Below, one piece after another: positions 35,217-44,489 of a stretch of 64,000 bases of DNA. The notes beneath the pieces were generated by a model that was given only the letters and a program-made list of their open reading frames with translations, searched no databases and was not told where the DNA came from. This DNA comes from Amycolatopsis jiangsuensis. GTDB taxonomy: Bacteria; Actinomycetota; Actinomycetes; Mycobacteriales; Pseudonocardiaceae. The position numbers and the translations under genes were made by a program. How positions within the stretch are numbered: the stretch's first letter is position 1; each line of letters opens with the position of its first letter. The stretch covers positions 2,480,001 to 2,544,000 of the forward strand of contig NZ_JACHMG010000001.1 of NCBI RefSeq assembly GCF_014204865.1, read 5' to 3'.

Positions 35217-35888
35217 ATTTCCGAAATTCACCCGGATGGGCTGCCCCCGGAGTGCCCTTGCACGCCCGCGGCGGCGCCTGAGCGGCCGCACCGGGGCTGC
35301 GCCGGACGGCCTCCGGACCCCTTCCGCGAGTAGATCCGAAAGCCGTTCACGTCTGTCCCGGATGGACGGACCCCGTCCGCCGGCCGGACTCGCACGTTCG
35401 TGAAGCGCCACTGATCACAGCCAGTAAACCCCAGGTCACCGCCTCGCGGGCGGTCCGGCGGGCGCCGGCGGGCGGCAGCGGACCGCGGCGCCGCGCGGCA
35501 CCGTCCGGCCGAAAACGTGAAAAAAGATGATCTTGCCCCGGCCGGGGCGCATTTCCGGGAGCCGGCACCCGCCGCGGTCCGCCGCACGCGAAAGCACCGG
35601 CACTTGCACGGGCCGCTGCACGCCCGTTTGAACCGCGGTAACTGAGGTGCATCGCACCCCGTCGCGGAACCGTTAGCAACTGGCCAACCATTAGTCCGAA
35701 CGTGTTATATCGACCGCGCTGGGTGACGATCAGATCCGGATAGATACCCGTTCGATCCCCCCGCAACGGCGTTCGGGCGGCTACAGTGCCTGGGACGACA
35801 CCACTTTCGGTCTAAAGCTGGCGCGGCTGAACGGCCGAAGGTCCCGGTGCCGGTCGGGGGGCACGACCGACTCCAGGGAGGTAGTGAC
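35217..35888. other. 672-base gene-free stretch upstream of the orphan response regulator
   Basis: No coding frame with recognisable family sequence. GC falls around 35640-35780, with AT-rich stretches (CCATTAGTCCGAACGTGTTATAT near 35690-35710) that could hold a promoter. The long leader ahead of the GTG at 35889 leaves room for RNA regulation, but no known riboswitch was recognised. Confidence 0.4.
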
Positions 35889-36605
35889 GTGGCTACCGTC
35901 GGCTTATCTCAGGCCGTCCGATCCACGCCAGCCGGTGCTTTGCCGGCGAGCATGGTTCCGCACCCGCGGGAAGAGCTTTTTTCCGTGTTGGTGGTCGATG
36001 ACCACCCGCTGTTGAGGGAGGCAATCTCAGCACGACTCGCACAAATGGGTGCGGGCACCGTCCACGAGGCCGCCACGGTGGCCGAGGCGAGGGCACGAGC
36101 ACAGGCCACCGGCCCGTGTGACCTGGCCATTCTCGATCTCGGACTGCCGGACGGCAGCGGAATCGAGCTCGTCACCGAGCTGCGCAGCCACGGCTGGCCG
36201 CGAGTGGTGGTCCTCGCATCCTCCGACGATCCGTACGCGGTGCGTTCGGCGTTCCAGGCGGGCGCACAGGCGTACCTGCTCAAATCGGCCTCGCCGGTCG
36301 TCGTCACCGACGGCGTCCGCCGGGTGCTCGAGGGCGGCGTGTACGCCGATCCGAGCGTGGCTCCGGTCCTGGCGACCGGGACCCGGGTCGCGGGGACCGA
36401 CAACACGCCCCGCGAGCTGTCCGCCCGCGAGGTCGAGGTACTGCAGCTCGTCGCCGACGGGCAGTCGAACAAGGAGATCGGGGAGGAACTTTCCCTCTCC
36501 GCGCTCACCGTCAAATCCCACCTCTCCCGGATCGGGCGCAAGCTCGGCACGGGTGACCGGGCCCAGATGGTCGCGCTGGCGATGCGTGCCGGCGTGATCC
36601 GCTGA
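35889..36605 (+). CDS. orphan NarL/LuxR-type response regulator
   Basis: 238 residues from GTG 35889 with GGGAGG ribosome site at 35876-35881. Receiver domain: SVLVVDDHPLLREAI, the phospho-acceptor D83 in LAILDLGLPDG, and VVVLASSDDPYAV with YLLKSA (Lys). The LuxR helix-turn-helix reads LSAREVEVLQLVADGQSNKE, IGEELSLSALTVKSHLSRIG. No histidine kinase is adjacent. A conserved regulator of this type sits near RNase D and DUF3000 in related genomes (from memory, not checked). A strong hairpin follows. Confidence 0.87.
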   Translation: MATVGLSQAVRSTPAGALPASMVPHPREELFSVLVVDDHPLLREAISARLAQMGAGTVHEAATVAEARARAQATGPCDLAILDLGLPDGSGIELVTELRSHGWPRVVVLASSDDPYAVRSAFQAGAQAYLLKSASPVVVTDGVRRVLEGGVYADPSVAPVLATGTRVAGTDNTPRELSAREVEVLQLVADGQSNKEIGEELSLSALTVKSHLSRIGRKLGTGDRAQMVALAMRAGVIR

Positions 36606-36626
36606 CGAGGACGGACCGCGTCCCTG

Positions 36627-36662
36627 CGGGACGGGCGGGCCAGGCGCGGCCCGCCCGTCCCG
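36627..36662 (+). terminator. strong hairpin after the response regulator
   Basis: Perfect 15-bp stem CGGGACGGGCGGGCC (36627-36641), 6-base loop AGGCGC, GGCCCGCCCGTCCCG (36648-36662). It lies 22 bases after the stop and 15 bases before the RNase D start, so it should insulate the two. Confidence 0.8.
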
Positions 36663-36676
36663 TAGGGTCGACAACC

Positions 36677-37939
36677 ATGGGAACTGCACAGGCGGATGGA
36701 GCCCGGTCCGGAGAGCCGACCACCGAGGCGTCCACCCCGCCGGTGCTCCTGCGTGAACCGGCCGAGGGCACTCCGCCGGTGGTCACCGACGCCGCCGCGC
36801 TCGCCGACGCGTGCGCGCGGCTCGCGGCCGGCACCGGCGCGGTCGCGGTGGACACCGAACGGGCGTCCGGCTACCGCTACTGGCCGAAGGCCTACCTCGT
36901 CCAGTTGCGCCGAGCGGGTTCCGGCACGGTGCTGGTCGACCCCATCGCGCTCGAAGGCCACCTCGCCCCGCTGCGCGAGGTCCTGAACGACACCGAGTGG
37001 GTGCTGCACGCCGCCTCCCAGGACCTGCCGTGCCTGGCCGAACTCGACCTGCACCCGCGGTCGCTGTTCGACACCGAACTGGCCGGCAGGCTGGCCGGCT
37101 ACGAACGCGTCGCGCTGGGCACGCTCGTGGAGCGGCTGCTCGGCTACACCCTCGAGAAGGGGCACAGCGCCGCGGACTGGTCGAAGCGCCCGCTGCCGGT
37201 CGACTGGCTCAACTATGCGGCCCTCGACGTCGAACTGCTCAACGAACTGCGCGCGAAGCTCGAGGCCGAGCTGGCCGAGCAGGGCAAGCTGGACTGGGCA
37301 CGCCAGGAGTTCGAGGCCGTCCGCACCGCCCCGCCGCACCCGCCGCGCGCCGAGCCGTGGCGCCGGACCTCGGGGGTGCACAAGATCCGCAGCCCGCGTG
37401 GCCTCGCCGCCGTGCGGGAGCTGTGGCAGGCCCGCGACGAGCTCGCCCGCAAACGCGACCGCGCGCCCAGCCGCATCCTGCCCGACAGCGCGATCGTCAA
37501 CGCCGTGACGGCCGATCCGAAGACCGTCGAGGAGCTGCAGGCCCTGCCGGTCTTCAGCGGCCGTGTGCAGCGCAAGTACAGCGCGAGCTGGCTGCGGCAC
37601 CTGCAGGCGGCGAAGGCGCTGCCGGCCAGTGAACTGCCCACGCCCGCCCAGCATTCCGACGGCCCGCCGCCGGTGAACCGCTGGGCCGACAAGGACCCGG
37701 ATGCGGCCGCCCGGCTGTCCGCGGCCCGCACCGCGCTCGCCGCGATCGCGGAGGAACGCGGGCTGCCGGTGGAGAACCTGCTGCTGCCCGACCTCCTCCG
37801 CCGCACCTGCTGGCGGCCGCCGTCCGAGCTGTCGGAGGATGCGGTGGCCGAGGCGCTGCGCACCGGCGGCGCCCGGCCGTGGCAGATCGAGCTGACCACC
37901 GACGCGCTGACCAAGGCACTGCTGAGCACCGCTTCCTGA
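36677..37939 (+). CDS. rnd: ribonuclease D
   Basis: 420 residues. DEDDy 3'-5' exonuclease: AVAVDTERASGYRYWP (first Asp/Glu), WVLHAASQDLPCL (second Asp), LNYAALDVELLNEL (Tyr and last Asp). An HRDC domain follows at about residues 215-295 (LAAVRELWQARDELARKRDR, APSRILPDSAIVNAVTADPK). It trims structured RNAs such as tRNA precursors. The N-terminal 35 residues are variable; ATG 36677 is the only ATG in that stretch. Confidence 0.92.
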   Translation: MGTAQADGARSGEPTTEASTPPVLLREPAEGTPPVVTDAAALADACARLAAGTGAVAVDTERASGYRYWPKAYLVQLRRAGSGTVLVDPIALEGHLAPLREVLNDTEWVLHAASQDLPCLAELDLHPRSLFDTELAGRLAGYERVALGTLVERLLGYTLEKGHSAADWSKRPLPVDWLNYAALDVELLNELRAKLEAELAEQGKLDWARQEFEAVRTAPPHPPRAEPWRRTSGVHKIRSPRGLAAVRELWQARDELARKRDRAPSRILPDSAIVNAVTADPKTVEELQALPVFSGRVQRKYSASWLRHLQAAKALPASELPTPAQHSDGPPPVNRWADKDPDAAARLSAARTALAAIAEERGLPVENLLLPDLLRRTCWRPPSELSEDAVAEALRTGGARPWQIELTTDALTKALLSTAS

Positions 37940-38104
37940 GCAGCACGCCTGCGCGTGGCGACGCCGGTTCTCATCGGCGCTGCCAGTCACGAGGCGACCC
38001 TCGGGAGTGTGCGCTGTCCCACTCGACCGGGCCACTCCCCTGGTTACCCGTAAGTAACAAGGGCTACGCTGCGGCCAGGATTTCTGTCTACTTCAGGAGC
38101 ATTC

Positions 38105-39346
38105 GTGGCCGCACCAGGTACGCCGCCCCTCGCACCGGATGCGCGGGGCGTGCGGAACGTCGTGTTCGTCGAAGGGGTGCGCACTCCCTTCGGCAAGGCG
38201 GGTGACAAGGGCATCTACGCCGGCACCCGCGCGGACGACCTCGTCGTCAACACCATCCGCGAGCTGCTGCGGCGGCATCCCGGGCTGCCGCCGGAGCGGG
38301 TCGACGAGGTGGCCATCGCGGCCACCACGCAGATCGGCGACCAGGGCCTGACCATCGGGCGCACCGCGGCGCTGCTGTCCGGGCTGCCCAAGTCGGTGCC
38401 CGGGTTCGCGCTCGACCGGATGTGCGCGGGGGCGATGACCGCGGTCACCACCACCGCGAGCGGTATCGGCTTCGGTGCCTACGACATCGCCATCGCCGGC
38501 GGGGTCGAGCACATGGGACGGCATCCGATGGGCGAGGGCGTGGACCCCAACCCGCGGATCGTCGCGGACCAGCTGGTCGATCCGTCCGCGCTGGTGATGG
38601 GCCAGACCGCGGAGAACCTGCACGACCGGTTCCCGGAGATCACCAAGGAGCGCACCGACGCCTACGCCGCGCGCAGCCAGGAGCGCTTCGCCGAGGCGGT
38701 GAAGACCGGCAGGATCGGCCCGGATCTGGTGCCGGTGGCGACCCGCGGCACGAACGGGCAGGGCTGGGGGCTGGCGACCGAGGACGAACCGCCGCGGCCG
38801 GGCACCACCGTCGAGCAGCTGGCGTCGCTCAAGACGCCGTTCCGCCCGCACGGCCGGATCACCGCGGGCAACGCGGCCGGACTCAACGACGGCGCCACCG
38901 CGTCGATCCTCGCCGACGAGGACACCGCGCGCGAGCTGGGGCTGCCGGTCGCGATGCGGCTGGTCGGCTACTCCTTCGCCGGGGTCGAGCCCGAGGTGAT
39001 GGGCATCGGCCCGGTGCCGGCCACGGAGAAGCTGTTCCGGCGCACCGGGTTGTCGATCGACGACATCGGCCTGTTCGAGATCAACGAGGCGTTCGCGGTG
39101 CAGGTGCTCGCGTTCCTCGACCACTTCGGCATCGCCGACGACGATCCGCGGGTCAACCAGTGGGGCGGCGCGATCGCCTGCGGGCATCCGCTGGCCTCGT
39201 CCGGGGTGCGGCTGATGACCCAGCTGGCCCGCCAGTTCGCCGAGCGCCCGGACGTGCGCTACGGCCTCACCACCATGTGCATCGGGATCGGCATGGGCGG
39301 CTCCGTGCTGTGGGAGAACCCGGCCTACGAGGGGGCGAAGGCATGA
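38105..39346 (+). CDS. fadA: acetyl-CoA C-acyltransferase (thiolase)
   Basis: 413 residues from GTG 38105 with AGGAGC upstream. The thiolase triad is visible: nucleophile C107 in DRMCAGAMTAV, His in AIACGHPLASSG, and Cys in TTMCIGIGMGGS, with NEAFAVQVLAF between. It cleaves 3-ketoacyl-CoA in beta-oxidation. Its stop overlaps the fadB start (ATGA), so the two subunits of the trifunctional complex are coupled. Confidence 0.92.
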   Translation: MAAPGTPPLAPDARGVRNVVFVEGVRTPFGKAGDKGIYAGTRADDLVVNTIRELLRRHPGLPPERVDEVAIAATTQIGDQGLTIGRTAALLSGLPKSVPGFALDRMCAGAMTAVTTTASGIGFGAYDIAIAGGVEHMGRHPMGEGVDPNPRIVADQLVDPSALVMGQTAENLHDRFPEITKERTDAYAARSQERFAEAVKTGRIGPDLVPVATRGTNGQGWGLATEDEPPRPGTTVEQLASLKTPFRPHGRITAGNAAGLNDGATASILADEDTARELGLPVAMRLVGYSFAGVEPEVMGIGPVPATEKLFRRTGLSIDDIGLFEINEAFAVQVLAFLDHFGIADDDPRVNQWGGAIACGHPLASSGVRLMTQLARQFAERPDVRYGLTTMCIGIGMGGSVLWENPAYEGAKA

Positions 39347-41454
39347 CTTTCACCGCGGAAGAGGCGAAGGCCGCGTTCCCGGACGAGGTCGTCACCAAGG
39401 CGGTCACGCGGCTGGTGAAGGTGCCCGGCCTCGACAAGCCGATCGCACTGGTCACGCTGGACAACGGCCACGACCACACCCGGCCGAACACCTTCGGCCC
39501 GCAGGGCCTGGCGTCGCTGAACGCCGCGCTCGACGAGGCGTTCGCCGCGCAGCCGGCCGCGGTCGCGGTCACCGGCAAACCGTTCATCTTCGCGGTCGGC
39601 GCGGACCTGTCCGGTGTCGAGGCGGTGGCGGATCCGAAGCTGGCCCGCGAAATCGCGCAGACCGGACACGATGTGTTCCGCCGGCTCACCGACGCGGAGA
39701 TCCCCACCTTCGGGTTCGTCAACGGCGCGGTGATGGGCGGCGGCCTGGAACTGGCGCTGTCGTGCCACTACCGCACGCTGTCGGAGAACACCGCGGCGAT
39801 CGCGTTCCCGGAGGTCTTCCTGGGCCTGTTCCCGGGCTGGGGCGGCACGCAACTGCTGCCGAACCTGATCGGCCCGGACGCTGCGGTCACCGTGATCATC
39901 GAGAACGCGTTGGCACAGAACAAGATGCTCACCGTCAAGAAGGCGGCCGAGCTGGGCATCGTGGACGAGGTGCTGGGGTCCGCGGACTACCTCGAGCAGT
40001 CCCTGTTGTGGGCCGCGAAGGTGATCAACGGCGAGGTCACACCGCCGCGCCGCGAGATCGACCGCGGTGCGGAGTGGGATGCGGCGCTCGCCCGCGCGAA
40101 GTCCATCGTGGACGGTCGCACCCACGGCGCCTCGCCCGGCGCCACCAAGGCCGTGGAGCTGCTGGAGCTGGCGCGGCACAACGATCTCGACCGGGGCTAC
40201 GCGGCGGAGACCGACGGGCTGGCCGAGCTGCTCATGTCGGACGTGCTGCGGGCCGGGCTGTACTCGTTCGGCCTGGTCAACAAGCGGGCCAAGCGTCCGG
40301 CCGGAGCACCGGACAAGTCTTTGGCGCGCACGGTGAACAAGGTCGGCATCGTCGGCGCGGGCCTGATGGCCAGCCAGCTGGCGCTGCTGTTCGTGCGCCG
40401 GCTGAAGGTCCCGGTGGTGCTCACCGACGTCGACCAGGAGCGGATCGACAAGGGCGTGGCCTACGTCCACGACGAGATCGACAAGCTGCTGACGAAGAAG
40501 CGGCTCTCGCCGGACGGCGCGAACCGGCTCAAGGCGCTGGTCACCGGATCGCTGGACAAGGCCGCGTTCGCCGACGCGGACTTCGTGATCGAGGCGGTGT
40601 TCGAAGAGCTGGGCGTGAAGCAGCAGGTGTTCGCGGAGCTGGAGCAGCACGTGTCGCCCGAGGCGATCCTGGCGACGAACACCTCGTCGTTGTCGATCAG
40701 CGCGATGGCCTCGAAGCTGGCGCACCCGGAACGGGTCGTCGGGTTCCACTTCTTCAACCCGGTCGCGGTGCTGCCGCTGCTGGAGATCGTACGCGGCGAG
40801 AAGACCGACGACGCCGCGCTCGCCACCGCCTTCGCGGTCGGCAAGCAGCTGAAGAAGTCGAGTGTGCTGGTGAAGGACGCGACCGCGTTCGTGGTCAACC
40901 GGCTGCTGCTGCGCTTCCTCGGCGAAGTGCTGGTCGCGGTGGACGAGGGCACGCCGTTCGAGGTGGCCGACTCCGCGCTGGAGCCGCTCGGGCTGCCGAT
41001 GTCGCCGCTGAACCTGATGCAGCTCGTCGGTCCGGCGATCGCTTTGCACGTGGGCGAGACCCTGCACGGCTCGTTCCCGGACCGTTTCACCGTGAGCGAG
41101 AACCTGGCGAAGTTCGTCAAGGCGGGCAAGCGCGGGGTGTGGACCTGGGACGAGAAGGGCACGGCGTCGGTCGACCCGGAGGTCGCGCAGCTGTGGACGC
41201 AGGGCGAGCGGCCCTCCACTGCCGAGCAGGTGCGTGACCGCGCGCTGGACGCGATCGCCCAGGAGATCCGGATCATGCTGGACGAGGGTGTGGTCGCAGA
41301 AGCCCAGGACATCGACCTGTGCCTGATCCTCGGTGCCGGCTGGCCGTTCTGGCTCGGCGGCATCACGCCGTACCTGGACCGGGCGGGAGTGTCGGAGCGG
41401 GTGACCGGCAGGCGGTTCCTCGCACCCGGCGTCGCCTCGGTTCCGCCGGCCTGA
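39343..41454 (+). CDS. fadB: 3-hydroxyacyl-CoA dehydrogenase / enoyl-CoA hydratase
   Basis: 703 residues from ATG 39343. The N-terminal enoyl-CoA hydratase domain keeps both catalytic Glu (GAVMGGGLELALSCHYR and IAFPEVFLGLFPGWGG). The NAD-binding HAD domain is VGIVGAGLMASQLALLFVRR, where the usual Gly after Met is Ala, with VGFHFFNPVAVLPLLEIVRG as catalytic His/Glu; the C-terminal HAD domain follows. It performs steps 2 and 3 of beta-oxidation with FadA. Length fits actinobacterial FadB. Confidence 0.93.
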   Translation: MTFTAEEAKAAFPDEVVTKAVTRLVKVPGLDKPIALVTLDNGHDHTRPNTFGPQGLASLNAALDEAFAAQPAAVAVTGKPFIFAVGADLSGVEAVADPKLAREIAQTGHDVFRRLTDAEIPTFGFVNGAVMGGGLELALSCHYRTLSENTAAIAFPEVFLGLFPGWGGTQLLPNLIGPDAAVTVIIENALAQNKMLTVKKAAELGIVDEVLGSADYLEQSLLWAAKVINGEVTPPRREIDRGAEWDAALARAKSIVDGRTHGASPGATKAVELLELARHNDLDRGYAAETDGLAELLMSDVLRAGLYSFGLVNKRAKRPAGAPDKSLARTVNKVGIVGAGLMASQLALLFVRRLKVPVVLTDVDQERIDKGVAYVHDEIDKLLTKKRLSPDGANRLKALVTGSLDKAAFADADFVIEAVFEELGVKQQVFAELEQHVSPEAILATNTSSLSISAMASKLAHPERVVGFHFFNPVAVLPLLEIVRGEKTDDAALATAFAVGKQLKKSSVLVKDATAFVVNRLLLRFLGEVLVAVDEGTPFEVADSALEPLGLPMSPLNLMQLVGPAIALHVGETLHGSFPDRFTVSENLAKFVKAGKRGVWTWDEKGTASVDPEVAQLWTQGERPSTAEQVRDRALDAIAQEIRIMLDEGVVAEAQDIDLCLILGAGWPFWLGGITPYLDRAGVSERVTGRRFLAPGVASVPPA

Positions 41455-41460
41455 TCTGCC

Positions 41461-41493
41461 GGGGCGGTCTCCTCCGTGTGGGGAGGCCGCCCC
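41461..41493. terminator. hairpin between fadB and the convergent pseudogene
   Basis: GGGGCGGTCTCCTC (41461 on) pairs with GGGAGGCCGCCCC (41481-41493) with one G-T pair; loop about CGTGTG. It starts 7 bases after the fadB stop and ends at the stop codon of the minus-strand gene, so it can serve both. Confidence 0.75.
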
Positions 41494-41923
41494 TCAGTAC
41501 TCCCCTGCGGGTGGGCAGGCCGGAAGCGGCAGCTGGTCGGAGTAGGCCTTCACGTCCGTGCGTGGCATCGGAAGCACGGTGACCGAAGCGGGAATCCGGT
41601 CCGGCCGGCTGAGCTCCACCAGGTCCGGACCGTCCTTGACCAGCTCTCTGAACCGCTTCCAGGCCTCGGCTTCGGTCTGCACGAACACCCGCCGGCCTGC
41701 GGATCCCCGGTCAGGTCCCGCGCGCTCCGGCGCATCGCCCGGTCGTCCTCGAGGTACACCTGCACAGCGGCGCACCCCGATGCCCGGCCAGCGGCACCGG
41801 GGTGCGGTCCCCCGGCGGCGCGGGCACCCGGATCGCGCTCACCACCAGGAAGGCCGGCCCGGCCCCCGCGCCGAGCGCGAGCACCAGCACCGGGGCGAGC
41901 CACCGCCGGGGTCGCAGTCCCAT
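41494..41923 (-). pseudogene. FtsX-extracellular-domain-like protein, two frameshifts
   Basis: Three frames together make one short membrane-anchored protein. Frame 1 from ATG 41923: a signal anchor (RRWLAPVLVLALGAGAGPAF) then VPAPPGDRTPVPLAG. Frame 2: VQVYLEDDRAMRRSARDL. Frame 3: RVFVQTEAEAWKRFRELVKD, GPDLVELSRPDRIPASVTVL. The pattern of helix, then TEAEAxxRFxE and 'P..LPASVxV', is that of the FtsX extracellular domain (the part that contacts wall hydrolases), here without the permease. The breaks lie near 41775 and 41700. Either decay or base-calling errors in G/C runs. Confidence 0.65.
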
Positions 41924-41954
41924 CCGCCGATCGTGACACCGCACGGCCGGGAAG

Positions 41955-42356
41955 TCAGAGCTCGTGCACGGTCAGCAGCCGCTCCAGGCCGGCGAAGTCC
42001 TTGGGGTTGCGGGTCAGAAACGGCAGTTCGTAAGCCACCGCGGTGGCCGCGATCTGCAGATCCATCCGGCGCGGGCGCGGGTCGCGGCCGTAGCGCCGGA
42101 CCACCGCGGCCATCGTGCCGTACATTTTGGCCGCCCCGGTGCAGAACGGCAGCACCTCGAACTGCTCCAGCACGGCGTAGTAGCGCTCGGTCCGGGCAGC
42201 TCGCTCGATCGGATCGTCGACATCGAGGCCATAACCGAGTTCGGCAACGGTCACCGTGCTCACCGCGGGCACCGCGTCCGCGAACGGCGTCAGGTCGAGC
42301 CGCTCGAGGTCGATCACCACCGAGGTGTCGAGCAGCACCCGCGCGGAAACGGTCAC
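41955..42356 (-). CDS. vapC: PIN-domain ribonuclease toxin (VapC-type)
   Basis: 133 residues with the PIN acidic set: D10 in VLLDTSVVIDLERLDL, Glu in TVAELGYGLDV, Asp in RRMDLQIAATAVAYELPFLT, and Asp in TRNPKDFAGLERLLTV. VapC toxins cleave tRNA or rRNA when freed from antitoxin. The start overlaps the antitoxin stop (ATGA, 42353-42356), the usual coupled arrangement. Confidence 0.88.
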   Translation of the reverse strand: MTVSARVLLDTSVVIDLERLDLTPFADAVPAVSTVTVAELGYGLDVDDPIERAARTERYYAVLEQFEVLPFCTGAAKMYGTMAAVVRRYGRDPRPRRMDLQIAATAVAYELPFLTRNPKDFAGLERLLTVHEL

Positions 42357-42637
42357 CGCCGGCCCCCGGGCTCTCCCAGGTCATCCGGACCGAATATCTC
42401 GTCCTCCGCTTCGCGCTCACGGCGCCACGCGGCACTGTCCATCGGCGGCAGCCGCCGGAAGATCGCCTGGACCTCGGCGGCCGTCCGCCGGGGCGGTGCG
42501 GGCGGCGGCTGATGAGGCACCAGGTCGGCAACCGGCGTCCCGTTGCGGGTCACGGTGAAGCTCTCCCCCGCGGCCACCCGCCGCATGACGTCCGCATTGT
42601 CATTGCGTAGCTCACGCTGGCCGATTGTGTGCCCCAT
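42353..42637 (-). CDS. Phd/YefM-like antitoxin of the VapC pair
   Basis: 94 residues from ATG 42637 (MGHTIGQRELRNDNADVMRR). N-terminal Phd/YefM DNA-binding fold: ELRNDNADVMRRVAAGESFT, VTRNGTPVADLVP; a C-terminal acidic, toxin-binding tail (MDSAAWRREREAEDEIFGPD). GTG 42646 in frame would add three residues. ATG 42637 is favoured because a -10-like TACAGT ends 7 bases before it, which suits leaderless initiation. Confidence 0.83.
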   Translation of the reverse strand: MGHTIGQRELRNDNADVMRRVAAGESFTVTRNGTPVADLVPHQPPPAPPRRTAAEVQAIFRRLPPMDSAAWRREREAEDEIFGPDDLGEPGGRR

Positions 42638-42644
42638 GGAATCC

Positions 42645-42667
42645 ACTGTAGCACCATTGCGCTACAG
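42645..42667 (-). promoter_or_regulatory. promoter and palindromic operator of the toxin-antitoxin pair
   Basis: CTGTAGC (42646-42652), 8-base spacer, GCTACAG (42661-42667): a perfect 7-bp dyad. On the minus strand it contains TACAGT (42650-42645) as a candidate -10, with 7 bases to ATG 42637. An antitoxin bound here would block its own promoter. The dyad fills the 23-base gap after the kinase gene stop. Confidence 0.6.
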
Positions 42668-42669
42668 CG

Positions 42670-43800
42670 CTACGGCACCGCGGCCGGAAGCCGGATGGTG
42701 ATCGCCAGTCCGCCGCCCACCACGGGTTCCGCCGCGATGCTCCCGCCGTGGGCCTGGACGGCGGCGCGCACGATGGACAGGCCAAGGCCGGCGCCGGAGC
42801 GGGCGGTGCGGGCCACGCCGGCACGGCGGAACGGCTCGAACAGCTCCGGGACCGCCGCCGGATCGAGCAGGCCACCCGAGGACCGCACACGCAGGGTGGA
42901 CCACTGCGCACCGGCTTCGGTGGCGACCTCGATCCAGCCGCCGTCGACGTTGTGCCGCACCGCGTTCTCCACCAGATTGCCGGCGATGCGCTCGAGCAGG
43001 GCCGGGTCGCCGATCGTGCCCGCGGACGGCGTGCCGAACGCCACGCGCAGGCCGCGCTGCTCCGCCTCCGCGCGCACGGCGGCCCAGGCACGCTCCACGA
43101 CCGTCGCCAGGTCCACCGGTTCGCGGATCACGAGGCCGGCCCCGTCGGTCCGGGCGAGCAGCAGCAGGGAGTTCACCAGCTGACCGGCCCGCTCCGTCGC
43201 GTCCCGCACCACGCCGGCCATCCGGCGGAACTCGGCCACGTCCGCCTGGTCGTCGGACAGCGTGACGTCCAGCTCCGTCCGGATCACCGACAGCGGGGTG
43301 CGCAGCTCGTGGCTGGCGTTGGCGACGAAATGCCGCTGCGCGTCGAACGCGGCCTGCAGCCGGTCGAGCATGTCGTCGAAGGTGCGGGCCAGCTCGGCCA
43401 GCTCGTCGCGGGAACGGATCTCGCCGATCCGCTCCCCCAGCGACTCCACCGAGAGCCGCCGGGCGGTGCCGGTGATCTCGCGCAGCGGCAGCAGCACCCG
43501 CGAGGTGAACGTCCAGGCCAGGATCGCCGCCGCGGCCACCACGAAGCAGAACGCCAGCGAACCGAACAGCAGCACCCGGTTCACCGCGTGCTCGCGAAGG
43601 TGCTGGGCGAGCGTGGACGCGTCCACGTCGACGCCGTCGACCCGCACGATGGTGCCCGGCGGCATGTGCGGCACCGCGTCGACCGCGTCGCCGACCAGCG
43701 TCCACGCCAGCCACAGCAGCAGCAGCCCGGCCGCGGCGACCAGCACCGTCGCGAGCACGGTGACCCGGGCCCGCAGGCTCCGGGCGCCGGGCGGGTTCAC
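42670..43800 (-). CDS. two-component sensor histidine kinase
   Basis: 376 residues. Two membrane helices (about 10-36 and 77-98) enclose a small outer loop of about 40 residues (MPPGTIVRVDGVDVDASTLA). HAMP and DHp follow with H164 in FVANASHELRTPLSVIRTEL, then the ATPase N-box NLVENAVRHN and ARSGAGLGLSIVRAAVQAHG. The start overlaps the response regulator stop (43797-43800). The short outer loop limits what it can sense directly. Confidence 0.92.
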   Translation of the reverse strand: MNPPGARSLRARVTVLATVLVAAAGLLLLWLAWTLVGDAVDAVPHMPPGTIVRVDGVDVDASTLAQHLREHAVNRVLLFGSLAFCFVVAAAAILAWTFTSRVLLPLREITGTARRLSVESLGERIGEIRSRDELAELARTFDDMLDRLQAAFDAQRHFVANASHELRTPLSVIRTELDVTLSDDQADVAEFRRMAGVVRDATERAGQLVNSLLLLARTDGAGLVIREPVDLATVVERAWAAVRAEAEQRGLRVAFGTPSAGTIGDPALLERIAGNLVENAVRHNVDGGWIEVATEAGAQWSTLRVRSSGGLLDPAAVPELFEPFRRAGVARTARSGAGLGLSIVRAAVQAHGGSIAAEPVVGGGLAITIRLPAAVP

Positions 43801-44468
43801 TCGGCGGCGTCCACCGGCACCCGGTAGCCCGAACCGACCACGGTCTCGATGATGCCGGGCTCGCCGAGCTTCTTGCGCAGGGTCATCACGGTCACCCGCA
43901 CCGTCGTGGTGAACGGATCGGCGTTCTCGTCCCAGACCCGCTCCAGCAGTTCCTCGCTGCTGACCACGGATCCGGCGGCGGACAGCAGCACCTCGAGCAC
44001 GCCGAACTCCTTGCGGGTCAGCTCGATCGGCCCGCTGGAGCGGCGCACCGTGCGCTTGGCCGGGTCCAGCTCGACGTCGCCCGCGGTGAGCAGCGGCGGC
44101 GCGGCGGGGGTGGCGCGCCTGCCCAGCGCACGCACGCGGGCCACCAGTTCGGGGAAGGCGAACGGCTTGGCGAGGTAGTCGTCCGCGCCCAGCGACAGCC
44201 CGTCGACCCGGTCGGACACCGAACTGCTCGCGGTCAGCATGAGCACCCGGGTCAGCTCACCCGAGGCGACGACCTCGCGGCACAGGTCGTCACCGGACAT
44301 CCCGGGCAGGTCGCGATCGAGCAGGATCACGTCGTACCGGGTGACCGACGACTTCTCGTGCCCGTCGTCCCCGGTGAGCGCGACGTCCACCGCCATGCCC
44401 TCCCGGCGCAGCCCACGGGCGATCGCGTCGGCCAGTGGCTCTTCGTCTTCGACTACCAGAACTCGCAC
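43797..44468 (-). CDS. OmpR-family response regulator
   Basis: 223 residues from GTG 44468. Receiver: VLVVEDEEPLADAIARGLRR, D51 in VILLDRDLPGMSGDD, LMLTASSSVSDRV, and Lys in DDYLAKPFAFPEL. The winged-helix domain reads SGPIELTRKEFGVLEVLLSA, AVSVVSSEELLERVWDENAD-like, TTTVRVTVMTLRKKLGEPGI. It pairs with the kinase that overlaps it. Three direct repeats lie just upstream and may be its own binding site. Confidence 0.92.
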   Translation of the reverse strand: MRVLVVEDEEPLADAIARGLRREGMAVDVALTGDDGHEKSSVTRYDVILLDRDLPGMSGDDLCREVVASGELTRVLMLTASSSVSDRVDGLSLGADDYLAKPFAFPELVARVRALGRRATPAAPPLLTAGDVELDPAKRTVRRSSGPIELTRKEFGVLEVLLSAAGSVVSSEELLERVWDENADPFTTTVRVTVMTLRKKLGEPGIIETVVGSGYRVPVDAAE

Positions 44469-44489
44469 CAGACCACAATCCCACAGTTT

